Program-made: the position numbers and the translations under genes | Shown here: positions 36,221 through 50,119 of the stretch, one piece after another | How the letters are laid out: every line of letters starts with the position of its first letter | Numbering within the stretch: position 1 is the first letter of the stretch | Source: Phascolomyces articulosus | Lineage: Eukaryota; Mucoromycota; Mucoromycetes; Mucorales; Lichtheimiaceae | Direction of reading: 5' to 3' | Assembly: GCA_025677815.1 (NCBI GenBank) | Contig: JAIXMP010000032.1 | Coordinates: 186,001 to 250,000, forward strand | DNA: 64,000 nucleotides | The notes under the pieces: generated by a model | Database searches by the model: none | What the model saw: the letters and a program-made list of their open reading frames with translations, nothing else | What the model was told of the DNA's origin: nothing

Positions 36221-38046
36221 ATGAAATTTTATAGTGCGGCGCTGGTTAGCTGTGCTACATTATATGTAACCATCACATCAGCCACAACAACAGCATTTCC
36301 TACGATGACAGATATCAACAGTAATAACAAATCGCCCACACATGTCATTAAATTTAAAAATTCGATATTTAATGGAACAACAGGTATGGAGAGAGAAATA
36401 TCATAAAATCACTACTAGATAAAAGAAAAATTCGCATGAAAATGAAAAAAGGCTCAAGCGTGGATTTTTTCTTCTTTTCTTTAAGCACATAACCTGGTCG
36501 CATCAAAACATCGAGAATACATGATAATGTCATTACGTGCTGCTTCAGCATCTGAAAGAAAAAAACGAGATACATCTTTTCTTGGAGATGATTTAGAGCT
36601 GGAACTCAGACTTCAACAAGAAGAACAAGATTTTCTTCTCCAAGCACAAGATATGGAACGACAATTATCGTTGGATCATATTAGTATTGATCCAGAATTC
36701 GTAGCTGTATCAGGGATATTCCCAGATAATGGGTTCATTGATACTTTGTATCATGATACTGAAGTGGATTACATTGAACCCAATTATAATTACAAGGCTA
36801 CATTCTTACTTCCAAATCATGATTCCATGATGACGCAGGATCAAAAAGAGAATAATGAACAACAACAAAAATTATTCAAAAAAAGATCCTCTTATTCTTC
36901 AAGCCCGGATTGGGGATTGGCAAGAATTAATAAACGTACACCAGATGGATTAGATTCATACGAATACGATACAACGGCTGGGTAAGAATTTATTTCTATT
37001 CATTTATTTTTATTTTATTTTCTAGATTCAATATGTATATACTAATGATAAAAAATGATATGCTATAGATCCGGTATTGAAGTGTTTGTCCTTGATTCAG
37101 GTGTTAATGTTAATCACAAGGATTTTGAAGGACGTGCTATAGCTACTGCCAGTTTTGTGGATAAAGAAGATACTAGTGATCTTGGTGGTCATGGTACACA
37201 TGTTGCTGGTAAAATCGCAGGCAAATTATATGGTGTTGCAAAATCGGCCAATATCCATTCTGTCAAGATTTTGAATCGATCAGGAGATGGCACCATGAGC
37301 AATTTAATCAAAGGTAATATACACATTGAAGTCTTATGAATGCTCTTGCCATCTATATCTTTAAATATTACAAAATGGGAAAGAAAAGAAAAAAGAAAAA
37401 ATACTAATATATTTTTTATTTATGCAAATGACTTTTTTAGGCATTTCCCATGTAATACAAGTGGCTACACCAGGCAAAGCCATTATCAATTTATCATTAA
37501 GTGGTCCTAAATCAAAATTAATTGATGAAGCAGTATCTAAACTTGTCAATGAATACAATATTCCTGTCTTTGTATCTGCTGGTAATTCTGGTACAGATGC
37601 ATGTTATTTCTCCCCATCTTCGAATCCAGATGTATTCTCCGTAGGAGCCACGGATATCAATGATCAAGTCCCTTATTATTCTGATACCGGCTCATGTGTA
37701 AAAATATATGCTCCTGGATCCAATATTAAAAGTACATGGATTGGTGAGAAGGGTGAAGAAACAAAAGTTTTGGATGGAACAAGGTAAAAAAAGTCATCTT
37801 TTATATAGAAAAAAAGGTCAAATTTTTACTTACATAATCTCGCAATGCCAAATTTGGTAATTTAGTATGGCGAATCCACACGTTGTTGGAATTGCTGCTT
37901 CATTGATGTCAAAACAAGTTTTTAATACACCTCAAGAATTATATCAAGCCATTCTATCCAAAGCCACAAGTGACATGTTGAAGTTTACTTCTACATTGGA
38001 TCAAGAGAGTAATAATAATTTGATAGCCTATAATGACATTCATTAA
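36221..38046 (+). CDS. PRB1: Subtilisin-like serine protease, cerevisin (Prb1) type
   Basis: Five exons (36221-36383, 36486-36981, 37069-37313, 37441-37783, 37866-38046) give 475 aa. The N-terminus MKFYSAALVSCATLYVTITS is a signal peptide. Residues about 45-145 resemble an I9 inhibitor propeptide (HVIKFK..., DTEVDYIEPN), followed by a basic KKRSS processing site and the DWGLARI start of the mature S8 domain. Catalytic Asp229 (VLDSG), His261 (GGHGTHVAG), oxyanion Asn (SAGNSG) and Ser416 (GTSMANPHV) are all present. Intron 4 splits the serine codon as AG|T. Members work in the vacuole or are secreted and degrade protein during nutrient stress. The fit to vacuolar protease B is good, but the final location cannot be settled from sequence. 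The ATG chosen directly precedes the signal peptide; an upstream in-frame Met lies in the T-rich leader. Confidence 0.9.
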
Positions 38047-38329
38047 TAAAACAAAAAGTTGAAGCCCATTATTAAACTTAATTTGTGAAACAAAGAAATA
38101 ATTTTTTACCCCACACGTCTAATATGTTAAGTAGCTCATAACTGAAATATAAATAATTAGTAGTAAAGAATGAAATCGATTAGTCCTGGGTTTTCTATTT
38201 TTTTTTTTTTTACCCTTCTTCTTTCACTCTTTCTTTATTAAAACTTATCTATCTCTTTTTGCAACTTATATCAAACAAATAAAATAAAAAGCCACAACCA
38301 CAAATAAACCCAACAATTTCATATTAATA

Positions 38330-40147
38330 ATGGATTCTAATAACGGTTCCTCGGCAAGTTCGCCATCCGATACAATGCCAAGCACTATCGATAATGAACC
38401 ACCTCAGTACACTATTATGGATGCCTCCACTCGATTCAGTTTCCAACATTTCGACCAAGAGTCTGATTTTGGCTTTGAAGATGAAAATGGAGAACGAGTA
38501 CGAAAACGAAAAAGACCCGGTCGTAAACCCAACCCACCTTCTGTTCAAGAACGTCGAGCACAAAACCGAGCAGCACAACGAGCTTTTCGAGAACGAGAAC
38601 AACGTCGAAAAGAAGAAAAAGAACGAGAAAACCAAGCTCATTTGGACGAACTCATTCGTTTGCGTAAACGATTGGCCGAAGTGCAATATGAAGCCAACTA
38701 TTTACGAGGTTGTGTCTTGTTACTATGTTTAACCAGTCTTGTTGAGCGTGGGTCCGTGCCTCATATCTGGACAGATACTCGTTTATTTCCTATTACTTGG
38801 AATGGGCAACCACCTGTACAACCAGAAGATAATGTGAATAGTATTCCTGCTATTTTACGTACTGTGCTTGGTAAAGATAATCAGATTCTGGACTTTCAAT
38901 CGTCTCTCATGACAGCGCGATGTACAGGTTGGTCATTACCGGACCAAATTGAACAATTATTGAATGGTGTGGATAAGTTTATACCTGCACCGAGAGAAGA
39001 ACAGCAAAAACAACAGCAACAACAGAACCATATTGAGACCGGGTCGTCCGTATCGTCAGCTTCGTCGTCATCGTCAGGAAAGAAGAGGAGAAAGAGTTAT
39101 AATAATGAGGAAACAAATACAATATTGGAACAACGACAACTGCAGGATATACCTTATCAACAAAAACCCCAACAACAAACTTTACCATCATTATCAGCCA
39201 CACCCCACCGAAATACACCCACTTCTTTAGAGAGAGACAAGGATAAGGAAAATAATGAGGAGGATGAAGAAATGCTATCACCTTACACAGGAACAGAATC
39301 CATGGTTCAACACTTTACTGCAACAAAGAATGTTTACGGTACTGTCAGCGAAACTCCCACTCTTAAAACACCTGATGACTTGACCCATTTACCTTCACTA
39401 CAAGCGCTACACATTTTAAAAATTCAACTAAAAGCTGCAAGTGTTCTTGGCGATAAAACTCGGATTGCTCTCACACCCAGTAAGTGAATATTCATTACAT
39501 GCATTTCTTTTTTTTTTTTTTTGAAAATAAAAATGCATGCATTATGACATAGTTAGTTCTAGAAGCTCTAAATATGAATCTATTTATTTCTCAAAAAAAA
39601 AAAAAAAATAGCTGCTTTACAACGATTGATACCTCACGATATTCGAATTGACTATTGCCCCGGCCCATCACTAAGAGATCGAATGATCCTCTTTCAAGAT
39701 TATTATGATGCAGATGAAGTATTTGAATTATTATCGACCAAAACACGGTTTATTGGAGGGGATACGAGAGATGCAAGAAACTGGGTACCTGATCCCAAGT
39801 TTTCTGAAAGATATTGGTTCTTATCCCATCAATTAGTGGATTACCATTCAGGAGAATGTGCATTGATTCCAGAATTCATTGACGCTATCTTGGCTTCTCA
39901 ACGAGAAAAAGAAGAAGAAATGAAAAGAATGGAAGCAGAAAAGAAAGAGCAATTACGACAGTTACAACAAGAAAAAGAAAAAAGTTCAAAACGTAAAAGC
40001 AATAATTCTGGGAATAGTACAACGACTTCCATAGCATCTTCCTCATCAACGACATCCTCATCCACTTCATCTACAAGAAGACCACCCATATCCTCTGTAC
40101 GGAAAGAAAGGTCATCTAATATACGTTCATTACCACTGGATTTGTAA
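38330..40147 (+). CDS. bZIP transcription factor with DUF3425-like C-terminus
   Basis: Two exons (38330-39479, 39612-40147) give 561 aa. Residues 61-67 read KRPGRKP, an AT-hook-like motif. Residues 73-90 hold the basic region QERRAQNRAAQRAFRERE of the Pap1/Yap subgroup, followed by a short leucine zipper (LDELIRLRKRLAEVQYEANYL). After a Gln/Ser-rich middle come RIDYCPGPSLRDRMILFQ and DARNWVPDPKFSERYWFLSHQ. This pattern is found C-terminal to many fungal bZIPs (DUF3425), whose targets are mostly unknown. The N-terminus is acidic (DFGFEDENGE). The terminal 90 residues are a charged coiled coil plus Ser/Thr runs. The Cys-rich domains expected of oxidative-stress Yap1 proteins are not evident, so I do not assign that role. 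Convergent with TAF5. Confidence 0.87.
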
Positions 40148-40488
40148 TAAGCGGTCTATTTAACAACAACAAATTACTATTTACATTGCACAATATTTGC
40201 ATGTTACGATATCCTATTTCCTTTTATGTATTCATTTGTCATTTTGTATAAACGCTGTTTTTTATGTGTAACATAGCATAGTTATAATATATATTAAATT
40301 TTACACACGCAATTTTTCCTTTTTTTAACTTCTCTTTACGTACTTTTTTTCTCCTTTGAAGGAAAAGAGATGATGTGGGTGTATAAAGAGAGAAAGAATC
40401 AGATATTATTTTTTTTAAAAAAAAAGATCATTATATATTTTGAATTTTAGGGGAAATGAAAAATATCGGGTTATATAGTTTATGTTCT
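40148..40488. other. Short convergent intergenic
   Basis: 3' flanks of the bZIP gene and TAF5. AT-rich, with a T8-A9 palindrome at 40409-40425 that could sit in either 3' UTR. Nothing coding. Confidence 0.6.
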
Positions 40489-43400
40489 TTAAGCTTGTGA
40501 TTCGGGTGGAGAATATGCACCAGCAACCAAACATAAGTTTCGCGGAGTAAATTGAATATCGTAAATAGGTGTATGCTTGGTAGGGAACACTCCCAATTGA
40601 TCATTACTATAATAACAAAAAATATAAAACAAGATTCATCCATCCATCAATAAAAACAACACCAATAATAATAATGAATAAAAAAAGAGGAAACTTCTAA
40701 AACGATCATTACCTTTCAATAGCACCCTTCTTTCGTTTTGCTTCTTCCTTAGCAGCTTTATCTTTGGCTAAATCTTTCTTATCCTTCTTTGACCGATCAT
40801 TTTCATCCAATCGTATCCGTTTTGTGTCTACACCATCTTCAGAACCAAAAGCAACACTTGTGCTCGATAGAGTATCTTTATTCACATCCCATACACGCAC
40901 AGTTCCATCGGCTCCTCCTGACACCAATACATTGCTATCTGCACTGAATGCAACGGAATATATAAAACTCGTATGACCCGTCATTCGTTTAAGTCGACGT
41001 CCAGAACCAAGATCCCATAACATGATGGATTTGTCTTCGCCTAAAAATAGTGATATTTTTGATTAGCAATTTTTCCATAAAATCCAACTTTTGGTATTAC
41101 AATATAATAATTGAGACATAAAAAAATGGAAACTTTACCAGCAGATGCCATCCAACGACCATTAGGAGAGACAGCAACTGTTTTAATAGATCCAGTATGT
41201 CCTGTAAAGACTCTCACACAGGTTCCTCTTTGTACATCCCAAAGTCGGCATGTACGATCACTAGACCCAGTGACCAAGTATTTTGAGTTGGGATGGAACT
41301 TGACAGTCTATAGATGTATAATATTAAAAAACGGTCAATCGCCATGGCAATCATTAAATCATGCAATACAGACACACAAAAAATATTATTGATACATACA
41401 TCCACATCTGAAAGATGGCCCGAAAATATTCTCAAAGGATGAATATGATCACAACTCCATAATCTTGCTGTTCGATCATGCGATGCAGTAGCGAAATAAA
41501 ATCCATAAGGTCCGAAATCAACGTCCCAAATAGGATAATTATGACCTTTATAGCAAACAAGATTCGAATAGGTTTGTGTACTCCATAATCGTGCTATATT
41601 ATATCATATGTACGTTAAATCAGGTTGCTCCCCTTCTCTCTCTCTCTTTCCAATAACTTCAACCTCCCTCTTTTTTTTCTTACCTGTCTTGTCCTCAGAA
41701 CATGAAATCAAATACTTGTTATCATGACTAAAACTGACACCATAAACGGGTCCAGCATGTCCTACAAGTCGTTTATATTCTGATCCATGTCGTTCTTTTT
41801 GACGGTTTAAATCGTTATCTAAATTATATATTAAAAAAAATATAGGTAATATATCAGTTTATAACGAAGCTATAAGATAGAATATCATCATATCACTACC
41901 ATCCATATAACTTTTTTATATATATTGTCAAAACTTACGGTCATTCACATGGGCTGGATTGACAGTATTTCGAAGACCTCTTAACTTTTCTCCCTTTAAA
42001 CTCCAGATCTTGATGAATGATTCAGAAAAACCGCCAGCAATAAGTGAAGCATCTTCTGTCATTGTTAAGCAATTCAAACTAAATAAAAAAAAGGCTCAAA
42101 ATAATGAGAGACTGTTTTCTTATTTTCAAATATTAATAATAATACTAAATCAACTACTTACCCATCATGTGTATTGTGAAATGTGTAACAACATATACTA
42201 GGTAATGAGGCATTACCAAGTGATACTCGTTTTCGTAAATCTTTTAAGGATTCTAATTCTGCTTCGATATCTGTACCTCGACTTTTATACATAAAAAATC
42301 GCACATGAGTTCTCATATTACAAACATCTATTTGAACCTAAACTCTTTTTTTTGTGTCTTATTTCCTTATTCCTATGATCATTCAACACCAACAAATGAC
42401 TTACTATTGTGGTAATGGTATATCACCAAATGCAGGTCCATCTACTGTCGCTTCTTGTTTCACCTTTTTAAATGTATCTAATAATGAAACGACAGGCTCA
42501 GCAGAAGAAGCAGTCTATAGAGCCGTAGTTTTTTTTTCATATCAATTCATCACCATGTTAGATTAAATTCAATAAATCCATATGTTTCTTGATATACCAA
42601 AAAAAAAAAATACGTAATAATGTCGTAAAAGAGAAAGATGGAGACTTACAGGATCTACAGCAGCATTTTCTTTTCTTGCAGCATCACGTTCTTTTAAAGT
42701 TCGTTCCACTTCATCTTTAAAGGCAGGATCCATATGTTGTTCACCCAACTGAACACGTTGTTGATTAAACGATTCAATTTGTTGTGCTTCATGACCAGCA
42801 ATACCAATCACACCAGCCATATCATCATTCTCCAATCCGCCTGCGGATTTCAATTTGCCATGGACCACTAAATAATGTATATATATATATATATATATAT
42901 ATATTTCTATTTGAGTAACAAAAAAAAATAACTCCTTGGATGCGCAGCTCCTATCCATCTTATTTTTTTTCCCTTTCCTATCGCATCTCGACGCGTATAT
43001 CCATGTTTTCTTTTCCACACACGCGCATTCTTACCTTGAATATTAAGATATTGATTCACAATCCGCAGTAAAAGCATATACTTGTTGTCTTGGAGATAAT
43101 TGAGGAATAATTCAAAAGGAACGCTTGACATGCGCAAATTATACTTGTTGTTACGGTACATTTGTGCTAATTCGTTTTCGCGTATATGTTCTGGTGAAGT
43201 GACCGTTTCCAATCGATCGATATCCAATGAATGTAATTCGACGTGATCTTTTTTATACGTTTCCATGAAATATTTTGCTTGTTCTGACAAGTTTTTGCTG
43301 ACCAAGTCAAGATACGCGTGTACGAAAATAGGGAAAAGAACAGATCGTAATTCAGGCTAACATTCATTTTTATTAATTTACATCATGTGAGTATAAAAAA

Positions 43401-44022
43401 ACAATGTTTTACCATTGAAATAATAATAATAATAACCATCGAATATATAAAAAGTAAATTGTCCCCTCTCTCTTTTCAATGTATGTTTCTTTACCTTGTA
43501 CCAATCCAACGATTTTTCAATCCATTCACGCAAGTTTCGATAACTGACATTATAAGCGTCTGGATCACCTTCTTCCACATCTTTATATTTGGAAACATGA
43601 CTCGATCCTGGTTGTGCGGCTGCTCCAGAAGATGTTAATACTTTGGATAATTCTTCCAATGATAAAGTGTTACCACTGGATTCACGAGCAAAAATGGTGC
43701 CTGTGGCTTTATAGCCTTTTTTTTGTAAATACGATGCCACGATTTTATCTAAATCATCTTGGGATGGTAAATTGGCCGCTGAAGGTTTTTGTTGTGCTGG
43801 TTGTGTTGGTTGTTGTTGTTGTTGCTGTGGTGGTTGCTGTTGTTGTGATTGGGGTTGAGATTGTTGTTGTTGATCGCTTGTATTATTATTGTTCGTGGTA
43901 CCACCAGTAGTAGCATTGGGTGTTGTTTGCTTGCTATTATTATTATTATTATTACTATTATCTACTGCATTACCTTGATTGGATGGTCCTGGTGTTGAAT
44001 TTTGTGGTGCAGGTGAACTCAT
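40489..44022 (-). CDS. TAF5: TAF5, TFIID/SAGA WD40 subunit
   Basis: Eleven exons (44022-43495, 43356-43035, 42867-42650, 42514-42405, 42281-42162, 42078-41939, 41818-41684, 41593-41400, 41307-41139, 41040-40713, 40606-40489) keep frame and give 793 aa. The N-terminal 85 residues are Q/N-rich. A LisH motif lies at about 90-115 ([19 protein letters not shown]), then the TAF5 NTD2 all-helical domain (about 145-285, e.g. [35 protein letters not shown]). Six or seven WD repeats follow ([45 protein letters not shown]). TAF5 is a shared scaffold of TFIID and, in fungi, SAGA, acting at RNA polymerase II promoters in the nucleus. A basic-charged loop ([20 protein letters not shown]) interrupts the last blade. 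Introns are GT-AG; intron 2 carries an (AT)n tract. Confidence 0.92.
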
Positions 44023-47000
44023 TTTTTTTTCTTCTTATTTTATTTTACAGATCTCTTGAAAAAAAAAAAAAAAAAAAGCTCGCAAAGATAAATGTTATAA
44101 GCGAATTTTGACTACATTAGAAATGTGAGCGTGTGTGGCGTCTGAGACTGAATATTTAATACTACAAGTCAAGCAGCCGTAGTGCATCTTTTTGGCAATC
44201 GTTATATTGGATGGAACAATGGATCTGATACTAGTACAGACATTAGTGCATAATATTCATGACTCTTTTCTGAGGACAATTATAGATATCATTTATAAAT
44301 GCTCAACATTACACCACTTAAATGTGCAAAAAGATAAAAAAAAAGTTGCTATATAGACGAATGTTATCGCTTTTGCACAGTCATTTTTTTCGATCCAGAG
44401 GATAATAAATTAATCTAACACCTGAACGAAGTTCCTTCCTAAACCAAAAAGAAAAAGTCAATGATATAATATAAAACTAAAGCTCGTTTAGAGGTAGGTT
44501 CAAAAATAGCCATCGCGGACAAATAGTTTACTTTTCTTATGATGATTGGGATACTTGATGTACTATTCCAAGTCCTTTAGTTAGGAGGTATATTATTCTA
44601 TATTATGTACAAATAAATAAAAATATAAAAAACGAGTACTGTTACTTGTGTTATAATACGCATATTGGCATCAGCAGATATAATTTATTTTTCTTTATTG
44701 TTGTATATAGTTACATTATATGAAAGCCATCATCTTCTTTCAAACATATAATTTTGCAAGCATTCTTTACTGGATGTTGTGTAACAAAGTGGATGATAAT
44801 TCTTGAAAGATCAATTTAACAGTAGACTCCCAATGTTTATTATATCAGTCATTGAGAATTGTAATGGATTGAATGTGTTACTAACACAAAGAAGCAATAA
44901 AAAACTCTTCTTTTTTTAGAGCTTTATCTAGTTTAAAGTATTCCATCCATCCATTCAAGCATTTCTGTTTATTATGTTCATTATTTATTATCTGTTGATT
45001 TCACGATGGAATCATTAAAATACCAATCAATTATACATATAACCATCAAATGGTGGATATTCTTGGTATATAGTAGTGACAAAGAAAAGACAATGCTCCT
45101 GTCTGGTTTATTGCTGTTGTTAGCTGCCGTTGGTATCATCTCCATTATTTTAAACTTCACCAAAATTTTATATTTGACGACTTCATTTTAATAACGGAAA
45201 CAGTTACGAAATCAAACTATTAAGTTGTTATTATAAAAAAAAGTTTTTGATACGACTTTGTAATAATAACAATGAATGGATCGATGATCAATACAAAAAA
45301 ACTGAGTACCCTTTATCTTTTCGTTTTTTGATCAAGATGTAAAACTAATTTTATATCAACACGATCCAAAGAGAGTACTATGGTAATTTGTTACGTTGCT
45401 ACCCTGACTATCTTGTTAAGGGGCAAAAAAAAACTGTGTTCCATGCCATCGAATACAAACCATTCACTGTGTTTTGCTCTTTGAAGTAAAAAAAAAAAAG
45501 CAATATTGGGTTCTATTGCTATTGCTCTGATGCTCTATTGTTATACTATAACAACAAAGAGGCTTTTACCAGTAGTTTCATAATAAAACTGGTACCTCGT
45601 TTAAATAAACATACCCATAGAAACTACTAATTCACTTATTCTCCAGTAATTGATACCATAGTCAATAAAAAGCGACCACAAATATATAAATGGTCACTTG
45701 ATATCTGATTATATGCAATAAATAAAAAAATAAATATCTCAAGACAAAGATATAGATTTATTAAATATCATGATCATCACCCCATGCATAGTATATATCT
45801 TGTTCAATATCCATCAGTACACCGTTGTTTGTATGTTATCCTTTTGCATATATTAGTAAAAAAAAAGGTTATAGGTGAATCTATTCTATTATTTTATTTT
45901 TTTTTACATGTGCAAGTCAGAAAAAAAAAAAAAGTCCCCACCATCCATCATGATGACTTCATCTATTTAATATTGCGTCATTTTATTTGATGCTATTTAT
46001 CTTAATATACACATGCGAGCATGATAATCACTCAATTCATTATTTAATATTTATTGTGTAAGAAAATACTACATGCCAAACCAAACAAAAAAAAATACTC
46101 TCACACCAAAGCCATGACACCAACAACAAAAAATGATTTTCAACAATCATGTGCCTGGTAAATAACAAATTTGTTTTTATAAACTCGTTTTGACAGCTTT
46201 GATGTATATTTTTTGGATAAGTATGAAAGAATGGTTAATATTATATAATGCTCTCTTTTTTTTCACTGGGGTGATCAGCTGAAATTAAAGTGCTTCAGTC
46301 CTGTAATAAGTTATATAATTGTCCATTGTCATTGAATATCGTTTTAAATATATTGTATAACATTGATAGAAAGCACACAATTTTTTAATATAAAATAATT
46401 TGGACATGTGGTTCCACAAATATAAACCATTTTTCCTTCTTTCCGGACAAATGTTTGATGACATGGCAGCGATCTCGAGTTTCATGTGTCTTTCATTCAT
46501 CATCATCATTATGACAATAAAAGACTACAACGTGTAAGTGTATTTGTCATGATTCATCCAATCAAAACATTATAAAATGGGCTTAGAGTGCATAATGATA
46601 AGGAGATTATTCCTTATAATCAGCGCGGTAAAAAAAAAAAAGGGAAATATAGATAAACAAACAAAATGCAGGGAAATAAATATCAAGCGAGAATGAGTGT
46701 GAAGTTGTGAGGGCTTGTTGTATTTACCAATGGCGTATTTTTATTGAAAATCACAGATGTTTCTGTTTATAGACAAGTCATTCACATCTTCTAAAAATGT
46801 TACTTTTGATTAGCAAGGAACGCATGATTATGCTATGTCAGCAACAAATAAATAATAAAAATCATCTCATTCTTCTTATTATTTAATAATATCGTTTAAC
46901 AGAAGACAACCCCGCATTCGATCATTGTCATCATCATCATCATAAAGTGGGGAGGGGAGAAGTTCTTGACAGTAACAAAATATGGTATCATGCCACATAA

Positions 47001-48254
47001 TTCACTTGGAGACAAATGTGTGTGAGTAACTGACTAAGATCATCGTACGAGGCGTATTTTTTTGGGTTCAAGTGTGTAACGTTGGCGTAAAAAACATTTT
47101 GAACTTGTAAAAGAAAAATCCAAGTTTTTTCCTAAATTGAGAAGCAACTCCCACAAGCATCCTAATGTGTGTTATGTTGATAATCAAAAAAAAAAATACA
47201 TAAATAAATACACACGCACGCACATAGTGACAAGAATGGTTAATGTGTAATAACAAAAAAAAAATCTTTTTTTTTTTGTAATGATAGGGTTTAAAGAAGT
47301 ACTTTTCTTCATTAACGGAAAGAAGGAACAAGAACAACAAACGAGACGAAAAGAACGGAAAGTTTAAAAAAAGGAGCTGGAATTTTATTTTATCTTTGAA
47401 ATGGGATGAATGAATGGATTTCTATCAATAAGATAAAGGATAGCTTTTTTTAAGACGACAAAAAACAAAGTCTTCTTTGCGAACGGACCTTTTTTTTATA
47501 TAATAAAAATAAAAATAATATATAGTGTACTACTAACGTTTACTTTATTTTTGATTACCATTTCCCACGTTTCAATAACGAAAAGATGCGTTCCTGAGTT
47601 AATCATTTTAAGAAACACCTTTTTTTTGTTGGGTTTTGATTATGTTATGTAGCTCTAGAAACGGGATTAATAAAAAAAAAATTGATATCGGAAAAGGGAC
47701 ACCAAGCATCTCAAAAAAAAAAAAGGAATCGATGGGAGATCGCCATTTTTCCGACTTGTTGATTGGCGGAATCTTTTCATGGCCCATCCGTAGGTCGCCG
47801 ATAGCGCCAAAACCTTTTATCTTTCTTTATTTAAGATTTGAACATTATTTATTATTGAGATAAACATGTTGGTCTAATAATAATAATAATATAATGAATT
47901 TAATAGATCTAAAATATTTTAGTATCATTTGAATGAATGAATTATAAGAAGAAGAATGAAAAGGGAGTCATCCTTTAGATGATGAGAGGGAAGGAGAGAG
48001 GTTGGGGGGTGATGATAATAAATTTAGTTGAAACATAGTTTATTATAAAATATTTGAGGATAAAGAATCTCGACCCTGTCGTGTTTATTTTTTTAAGATC
48101 CGCTTCCGGATTTGTGTGTGTTATGTTATCAGTGAAAAAAAAAAAAAAGAATTTATTTTTATTACACACACACAAAGAAACGCTTCTTTTCCTTCTTTCT
48201 TCTTCTTTTTTTTCTTTACTACTTTTTATTTTATTACTTTTTACCATTATATAC
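44023..48254. other. 4.2-kb divergent intergenic region
   Basis: Between the divergently transcribed TAF5 and the GATA-like-domain gene. No recognisable gene. Small ORFs at 45006-45191 (one hydrophobic span) and 46285-46509 have no supporting features. A TTTTGGCGC E2F-like word (minus strand, 47804-47812) lies about 440 bp upstream of the next start codon. Confidence 0.45.
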
Positions 48255-49570
48255 ATGATACAATCACTCGACGTTCCTGTCGTATCGTTAGCTGTACCCA
48301 ACATTCATAAAATGAATGAAATTACCAGTGATGACTTGTCTTGCATGTGGACAGGTAAAATATCATAATATTTCTTTGCGTTTTTACAATAAAAAATATA
48401 ACCTTTTCCCCATTCTATTCTTTAGTCTTCACCAAATGTAAAGATAATCTTGAAAATGGTCGACGACTTGAAAACTTAAGTTGGAGATTATGGTATCGTG
48501 AATCATTAATCGAAAAAGCACGAGAACAACACGTTCGTACACCTATTCCAATTCAATCAAATAACAACATCAGCAATGATTATTTCAGCTATGTATCATC
48601 TTCTGCATCTTCATGCGAGTCATCATTACAAACCCCACCTTCTTTAAAACATATGTCATCTTCTTCTTTTAAACGAATGATTTCTTCTTTGGATAATCCA
48701 ATTGAAAAACAATCCCATTATCAACAACATCCTGCTATTCAACTTTTACCTACTCCTTCATCTACACCTGTATCAAAACCATCATCCAATACTTCCGCTG
48801 CTGCTGCTACGGTAGCAATGACAACTACACCAAAAACAGATGCGCAGTCAACTTGTCATACAACTAGGAGTACGAAAACAACTACTGCACCTTTGACAGT
48901 GGTGGCACCTCAGCCCAAAAAGGCATTCTCAGTACCAAAACCCCAACGCAAGTTTTATGTTTCTGATGATGAAGAAAGTGAAGAAGACGAATATGAAGAA
49001 GATGATGAACAACAACAACCTATGTTAACAACCATGCATGAAAACTTGAACATTATGGATGAAGAAGAACAAGATGATGATGATGATGATGATGATGGTT
49101 GCTGGAGTACAGTCCGTACAGCCGATGAAAGACACTTTTATTCAGCAACAACAAGAAAAACACCTGCGCCAAGCTTGTCTAATAAAATTACTATTTCTGC
49201 TGCCCCTACCGCTTCCGAGACAGATTTTGTTAAAAAGACTCCGACATTCGTCGCCAAGCAACCCCAGCCATCTTTACTTTCTGCAATGTTTGCACGACAA
49301 CAACCATCACAACAACGTTCTTCTATTCGAAATCATTCTACACCTTCTCTTCAACGACGACAAAGACGATCCAATGCTGCAATGTCATTTAATCATATTC
49401 AACAACAAGATGAACCCGAATTATCACAAAGTTTAAGTTATTGTGTTGATTGGGAACAACGACAAAATGCCCTATCGATCAATATCGATCCAACATCACA
49501 TCCTTATCAAAAAAAACAAAAACCATTGGAAATGTATAATAACTATTGGGAAAGTTTCAGAGGATGGTAA
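48255..49570 (+). CDS. Protein with AreA-type GATA-like domain (PF08550)
   Basis: Two exons (48255-48354, 48426-49570) give 414 aa. Splicing joins SDDLSCMWT to VFTKCKDNLENGRRLENLSW and RLWYRE, the compact motif found N-terminally in AreA-family factors and in TOR/nitrogen-linked regulators of the Mks1 kind (PF08550). The rest is low complexity: Ser/Thr-rich, a strongly acidic run (DDEESEEDEYEEDDE, then poly-D), a basic RRQRRSN patch, and a conserved-looking C-terminus YNNYWESFRGW. No Cys4 GATA zinc finger is visible, so it is not itself a typical GATA factor. A role in nitrogen or TOR signalling is inference from the motif. The ATG at 48255 was chosen because the upstream in-frame sequence is a T-rich leader. 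Confidence 0.8.
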
Positions 49571-50119
49571 AAAAAAGTATAATCGTTTTCCCTTATCTAT
49601 CTCTTTTATACACATACAACACAATATACATACATACACTCAAAAAATCAACATATCATTTCAAAAAATCTTGCATTTACATTACATATATATAATTTTG
49701 CTTACCTTTTTCTTTCCATATATATCCTTTTGTACATTTCATTATTTCCCTCCCCCTTCTTTGCTTTATATAATTGTAATCATCTCTTTCCCTCTCTTTT
49801 TATCTTGCGCGGAACAAATTCTTTTCCTATACATACTTATTTGACTTTTTGCATACTACTACTACTATTTTACAAAAAATATATTTTTTTTTTAATAATA
49901 TAAAAATAATTATATAAGAATTATCCTTTAATAATTTGAATTTGATTAAAAAAAATCACATCATGTATTAAGAAGAATGCTGGAAAAAAAAAGTAAAACA
50001 ATGAAAAGAGAGATGAAGGAATTGTGTATATATATATATATAAAATGCTAAAAGACTACATGGTGAATTATTATTATTCTAATATTTTGATTGTTTGTGT
50101 TGGTTGTTGTATATAACGT
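49571..50119. other. Convergent intergenic
   Basis: 3' flanks of the GATA-like-domain gene and GMP synthase. T-rich, with ACA/ATA runs, A-rich polyadenylation-like stretches and a short (AT)n near 50028-50041. No gene. Confidence 0.6.

Noticed and set aside
38324..39281. Frames antisense or shifted to the bZIP gene (38324-38686, 38394-38732, 38964-39230, 38979-39281)
   Set aside because: They overlap the basic region and Gln-rich exon of a clear bZIP protein and have no features of their own.
45006..45191. 61-codon ORF with a Leu-rich hydrophobic run
   Set aside because: Overlaps an equally long frame on the other strand and lacks start context, intron or homology cues.
48054..48254. Upstream in-frame extension of the GATA-like-domain gene
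   Set aside because: It translates a poly-T/poly-A leader into Phe/Leu/Lys runs; the start at 48255 fits better.
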